This document shows positions 59,691-64,000 of a stretch of DNA of 64,000 bases, one piece after another. The DNA lies in contig KV748181.1 in assembly GCA_001692895.1 (NCBI GenBank), positions 558,001 to 622,000 of the forward strand, written 5' to 3'. The stretch comes from Cenococcum geophilum 1.58. Lineage: Eukaryota > Ascomycota > Dothideomycetes > Gloniales > Gloniaceae. The position numbers and the translations under genes were made by a program. The notes under the pieces were generated by a model that saw only the letters and a list, made by a program, of their open reading frames with translations, ran no database searches and had not been told where the DNA came from. Numbering within the stretch: the first letter of the stretch is position 1; each line of letters opens with the position of its first letter.

Positions 59691-62600
59691 ATTTTGCTAA
59701 TGTACCTAAGTTTCCCCTAAAGAACTTAAGCTCTATATAGCTATAAAGGAAGGTTAGAAATACTAGACGCTATACTAAACTAATAGACCAGAAGGACAAC
59801 TTATAGAAAATAAAACGTAAACTTAGGAAGATTATAAACTTTATACTGTAAAATACAGCCTAATAGAAGTCCGTAAAAAAACCTACAGACCTCCCACTAG
59901 TTAATATCTGCTATATTAGCGCCATAGGATTCTATTAGAACTTAGTTTAACCTAATACCGTTGCCTTTACTACTAGCTTATACGAAATCAATTAAATAAT
60001 TAAGGAAAAGGAAAGCGAGCTTAGTGGATAGAAAAGTAAGCTTATAGACGAGGAGCTAGTAGAACAAAAACTACCCCATTAATACTAGAAATTTAAGGAC
60101 ATATTCTCCAAGGCAGTATTTAATATACTCCCGCCTTACTGACTATATAACTATAAGATTAAGATTAAGCTAGATAAGGAAAACACCCTTAACTTTAGCC
60201 CCCTTTACTAATAGTCTACTACTAAATTGTAGGCTATAAAGTAATACCTTATTAATAACCTAGATAAGGGTTTTATTAAGCCTAGCTAAGCCCCTTTTAA
60301 CTTACCTATTCTTTTTACTAAAAAGCTAAATAGAGGACTCTGTTTCTGTATCGACTACTATAAGCTAAATAATATAACCCGTAAGGACCGCTACCCGCTA
60401 CCCCTACTAAATAAAACGCTAGCCTAAATAAGTAGAGCTAAAATCTTTATAAAGCTCGATATCCACTAGGCCTTTTACTAAATTAGGATAGACTCTAGGT
60501 CTAAGGATCTTACTATATTTTGGACCCGTTACGGAACGTATAAATATAAAGTACTCCCTTTTAGACTAACTAATAAACTGGCTACGTACTAGCGGTATAT
60601 AAATAATATACTTTTTAACTACCTTAACGACTTTTATACGGCCTACCTAGATAATATTATAATCTACTTTAAGAATAAGCTAAAATATAAGGAGCACGTC
60701 TATAAAGTCCTTTAATGGCTCCGCAAGGCTAGCCTCTAGGTTAATATTAAGAAGTTAAAGTTTAGTGTTAAGCGTATAAAATACCTAGGGTTTATTATTA
60801 GTATAGATAAAATTAAGACCAACCTAGAGAAAACGGCCGTAATTACCTAGTGGGCACCCCTATGGACCGTAAAAGGGGTATAATTATTTTTAGGTTTCTA
60901 TAACTTCTACTAACATTTTATTAAGGACTATAGCAAAATTACTAGGCCTCTTAACCGCCTTACCTAAAAAGATCAGCCCTTTTACTTTAACACCGTATAT
61001 AGGTAGGCCTTTAATAAGTTAAAGAAACAACTAGTCTCTACTCCCTTACTCGCCTACTTTAACCTAAAACGGCCCTTAATGCTAGAGACTAATGCCTTAA
61101 ATAGCGTAATAGCTAGTATTTTCTTCTAGAAACAACCGGACGGAGAATAGTACCCTATTATATACTATTTAAAAACCATAATAAATGCTGAGCTAAACTA
61201 CCCTATCCACGATAAAGAAATGCTAGCTATTATCTTTAGCTTTTAGTACTAGCGTATATAGCTAGAGGGGGCCCCTAAACCTATCTAGGTAGTTTTAAAT
61301 CACTAGGCCTTAGAATATTTTATAATAATAAAGGCCCTTATAGCTTAGCAGGCGCGATAGGTAGACATCCTATCTTAGTTTAACTTCTTAATTATATATA
61401 GGCCAGGCGCTATAAACCGTGTAAACGCCCTTATAAGGTATAAATAGGACCTAAATAACTAGGTAGCTATAAAGATCTTATTATAGACCTAGACGCTACT
61501 ACGACTAGAGTACCTTAACCCCTAGATATGGGCAGAACTAAATACAAACTCTTTAAACGCTGAGATATATCCTATTAACTCTACGGAACTTGACCTTATT
61601 AATAAGCTACTATAGGCAAACTATACGGCCCCTTCCCTACAGGAGTACCGTAAAAAGATAAAGGACGTTATAAGCCTATGGTCCCTTAAAAACAGACTAC
61701 TTAAATACCGTAAACGGTTAATAGTGGTAGAGGAACAGAACTTATGGACTTAAATTATCGCCGAAGTACACACCTAGGTCTCTACGGTCTACCCTAGAAA
61801 GAATAAAACCCGTAAAATTATTAGTGACCATTACTACTGGCCTAGAATAGTTATAGATATTAACTATTATATACGGAACTATAACGGCTGCTATAGATCT
61901 ACAATTCCCCAAAATAAGACCCTAGGACTATTAAAGCCACTTCTAATACTAGAACGCCCCTAGTAGTATATATTTATAGATTTTTATAAACTACCTACAG
62001 ACTGTAACGGATACGATATAGTTATAATTCTAGTTAACCGTTTTGGCAAGCGCCCGTTCTTAATCCCCTATTATAAGAATATTAATACTAAAGAGGCGGC
62101 CCGGCTATATATCTACTACGTCTACCGAATTTGCGGGCCGCAGTTTATATCAGCCTTTTAGAATAAGTTTACCTAAATCCTAGGTATTAAACTAAAGCTT
62201 TCTATAGTATACTACTCCTAGACAGACAGCCAGATAGAGATTATAAATCAATATTTAGACTAAAGACTCCGGCCTTTTATTAACTACTTTTAGGATAACT
62301 AGGCTAAACTGCTACCCCTTATAGACTATACCCAAGCAACCCTACCCCACAACTCTACCGGATTTGCCCTTATTTAACTAGAGATGGGCTACTTACCCTA
62401 TATAAGTTTTGACTAGAAAAGACCAGAAGGACCCCGGACCGTACGCAAGAAACTATCCTATAAGGAGGCCTAGCAGTACGCTAAACGCTTAGAAAAAGCC
62501 TAAACGGTAGCCTGTATAAACTTAGGAAAAGCCTAGAAATTAATGGAATAGTAGGCAAATAAGTATAGGCGCGAGCCTAACTTTACCGTAGGCGATATAG

Positions 62601-63139
62601 TTTAGGTTACAATAAGGAACTAAAAAATAAAACGGCCTAGTCGTAAACTAGACTATTAGATAGTAGGACTATACAAGATTCTTAAGAAGATAGGCAACTT
62701 ATACAAAGTAAAGCTCCTAGATTCGATTAAGGTTTACCCTATCTTCTTACCAGATAAGCTATAGAAAGCCGCGAACGACCTATTACCTGGATAAAAGAAC
62801 AAACCCCCCCTACCGATTTAAGTTAATGGTGACAACAAATGGGAAATTAAAGAAATACTAGCCTATAAGCTAGTAAGGAGAATGTTAAAGTACCGCATTA
62901 GTTGGAAAGGCTATGACCTAAATCCTACCTGGTACCCTATATAGAACTTTATTAGCAGTCCCTATAAGCTTTAAAAATTCTATAACCGTTACCCTAACGA
63001 ACTAGGACCCCTAAAGTACCTAGACGAGTGGATAAAGTACTAGTATAGCGAAGACAATAAGCTACCGGAAGAACACGAAGATAAGAACGCCCTATAGGTG
63101 TAATACAGACACACAAAGCCTAAGGGCAGGCTTTACTAA

Positions 63140-63152
63140 AGGGGGGGGGGGG
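63140..63152 (+). other. Polypurine tract of Gypsy B
   Basis: A run of A then twelve or so G lies immediately before TAA and the TG that opens the 3' LTR. It is the expected second-strand primer site of the element. Confidence 0.85.
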
Positions 63153-63155
63153 TAA

Positions 63156-63380
63156 TGTCACGGCACTGGCAGAAAACGGTAGAACTTGGCTGGCAGAACT
63201 TGGTAGAACTTATAGTTACGTAACTAGAGGACCGTATAAAAAAACCCTACTTTAACCGGCTCTGCTCTTCTTCTCCTTTCCTTTCTCTAGCTTTAGATCC
63301 TCGTTTATAAACAATCCAATCGTATAGACTTACGCGACCCTCTTACCGTACTCGTACCTCGATTGACTAAGTCGCTAATA
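63156..63380 (+). repeat. 3' LTR of Gypsy B
   Basis: 225 bp, starts TG, aligned end to end with 29079-29303. It keeps more C and G than the 5' LTR at most differing positions, so RIP hit the two LTRs unequally. TATGG follows as the target duplication. Confidence 0.95.
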
Positions 63381-64000
63381 TATGGTATATTTTAATAATA
63401 TTATCATCTACTTAATAAGTAAGGAAGAGTATAGAGAATATATTAAATAGGTTTTAAAGAGACTATAGGAAGAACAGATGCTAGTAGTAATTAAAAAATA
63501 TAAATTCTTTACCAAAAAGATAGATTTTATTAAATTTATTATTAAACTAGGCTAACTTAGTATAGATTTAAAGAAGATTGAGGCTATAGTGAATTAGTAA
63601 GAACTAGAGAACGTTACGCAGTTAAGATTGTTTTTAGGGTTTTGTAATTACTGCAGAAGGTTTATAGCTTAATAGTTAAAGGATATTAAGCTATTTATAA
63701 GGTTAATAAAGAAAGAAGAACCTTAGGTATAGGGAGAAGAGTAGAGGAAACTATTTAAGGAGGTTAAGGAGTTATTTACTTAAGACCTAATTTTTAAAAT
63801 CTACTAACTAAAACTAGAGATAGTGGTTAAAATAAATATATTAGACTTTGTACTAGGGGCGTGCTTTTTATAAAAATATAAGGATAGATGGCACCTAGTA
63901 GTATACTACAGTTAGAAGATAACACTACTAGAATTAAACTATGACATTTATAACAAGGAGTTATTAGGTATAGTTATAGCACTTTAGGAATAGAGAGCAT
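63381..64000 (+). mobile_element. Gypsy A, right part, running out of the window
   Basis: Continues the Gypsy A reverse transcriptase exactly where the left part stopped at 29078, then passes into the RNase H region (about 63750-64000). The integrase and right LTR are beyond the window. It is broken by several RIP-type changes. Confidence 0.88.

Larger units (their letters stand above)
31285..59703. mobile_element. Element C: 28.4-kb TIR-bounded insertion in Gypsy B
   Basis: Gypsy B sequence stops at ACCT (31281-31284) and resumes at ACCT (59704-59707). The intervening DNA starts ACATTAGCATTTTATT and ends in the reverse complement of ACATTAGCAAAATGTT, so nine terminal bases are identical and inverted. 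Just inside each end is a 270-bp block of short CCTCCTAACAG, TCCTGGCAGG and GGTCCTAGA motifs. Short TIRs, a short target duplication and subterminal repeats fit a CACTA/Plavaka-like DNA transposon. A Plavaka transposase pseudogene lies inside on the minus strand, together with SNF2-like genes and unknown genes. It could also be a smaller element swollen by later insertions. Confidence 0.7.
29079..63380 (+). mobile_element. Gypsy B, chromovirus LTR retrotransposon, interrupted by element C
   Basis: Both LTRs (225 bp) and the flanking 5-bp target duplication are in the window, so the element is delimited to the base. Parts in order are the 5' LTR and gag (about 29520-30730, with a zinc-knuckle relic near 30505-30555), then protease (about 30735-31060). 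Insertion C (31285-59703) follows. Beyond it are reverse transcriptase (about 60100-60900), RNase H (about 61000-61420), integrase (about 61700-62420), a C-terminal chromodomain (about 62830-62970), the polypurine tract (63140-63152) and the 3' LTR. The chromodomain places it in the chromovirus clade. It is broken in several tens of places. The LTRs differ by about 24 transitions and no transversion by eye, so most divergence is RIP and true age may be modest. Confidence 0.95.

Noticed and set aside
31285-59703. Element C as a Starship
   Set aside because: I found no tyrosine-recombinase (DUF3435-type) captain near either end; the enzyme present is a Plavaka-type transposase. A profile search could still change this.
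31285-59703. Element C as a Polinton/Maverick
   Set aside because: No family-B DNA polymerase, capsid, packaging ATPase or retroviral-type integrase was recognised inside it, and the ends are short.
1-64000. Mitochondrial or plasmid origin because of high A+T
   Set aside because: The A+T bias is of RIP type, CpG is abundant, and the content is nuclear transposons including a chromovirus.
1-64000. Direct repeats as a CRISPR array
   Set aside because: The tandem repeats have no unique spacers of constant length, and the organism is eukaryotic.

Overview
The window looks like a repeat island from the nuclear genome of a filamentous ascomycete (Pezizomycotina). Almost the whole 64 kb is (A+T)-rich, with a large excess of TpA and a shortage of CpA and TpG, while CpG remains common. 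That is the signature of repeat-induced point mutation (RIP), which turns CpA into TpA on both strands, and not of ordinary CpG deamination. Coding relics therefore read as conserved protein sequence broken by TAA and TAG. I find no intact host gene, no rRNA gene, no functional tRNA, no CRISPR array and no biosynthetic cluster. The species cannot be named from the sequence.

Left part (1-26.5 kb). The window opens inside a decayed Ty1/Copia element (1-6650), which is interrupted by a 1.6-kb terminal-inverted-repeat (TIR) element packed with GC-rich minisatellites (3504-5111). Next come minus-strand coding relics of unknown function (6.65-11.5 kb) and a coding-like repeat R1 (12.27-13.12 kb). 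They are followed by a tRNA-derived, SINE-like block with an 18-bp minisatellite (13.9-15.2 kb), a short repeat R2 (15.7 kb) and a 366-bp MITE (16.2 kb). A minus-strand SNF2-type ATPase pseudogene (16.7-19.6 kb) lies beside an unknown minus-strand relic. A 73-bp inverted tandem structure, partly coiled-coil coding, leads into a plus-strand Plavaka-type (CACTA-related) transposase pseudogene ending at 26363.

Right part (26.5-64 kb). This is a nest of three layers. Gypsy A (about 26540-29078, resuming at 63381 and leaving the window) was entered by Gypsy B, a chromovirus with two 225-bp LTRs (29079-29303 and 63156-63380) and a TATAG/TATGG target duplication. Gypsy B was in turn entered by a 28.4-kb element, here called C (31285-59703), bounded by short inverted repeats, subterminal repeat blocks and a 4-bp ACCT duplication.

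Element C holds an inverted R2/SINE-like/R1 set, a minus-strand Plavaka transposase pseudogene and two direct copies of a second SNF2-like gene, each followed by an 81-bp tandem array. It also holds foldback-like inverted arrays, a coiled-coil gene relic and about 5 kb of coding-like DNA of unknown function. The left block and C share Plavaka transposase, SNF2-type ATPase, the coiled-coil/73-bp family, R1, R2 and the SINE-like unit. I infer that they may be two copies of one family of very large composite DNA transposon. The shared parts are seen in the sequence; mobility as a single unit is not proven.
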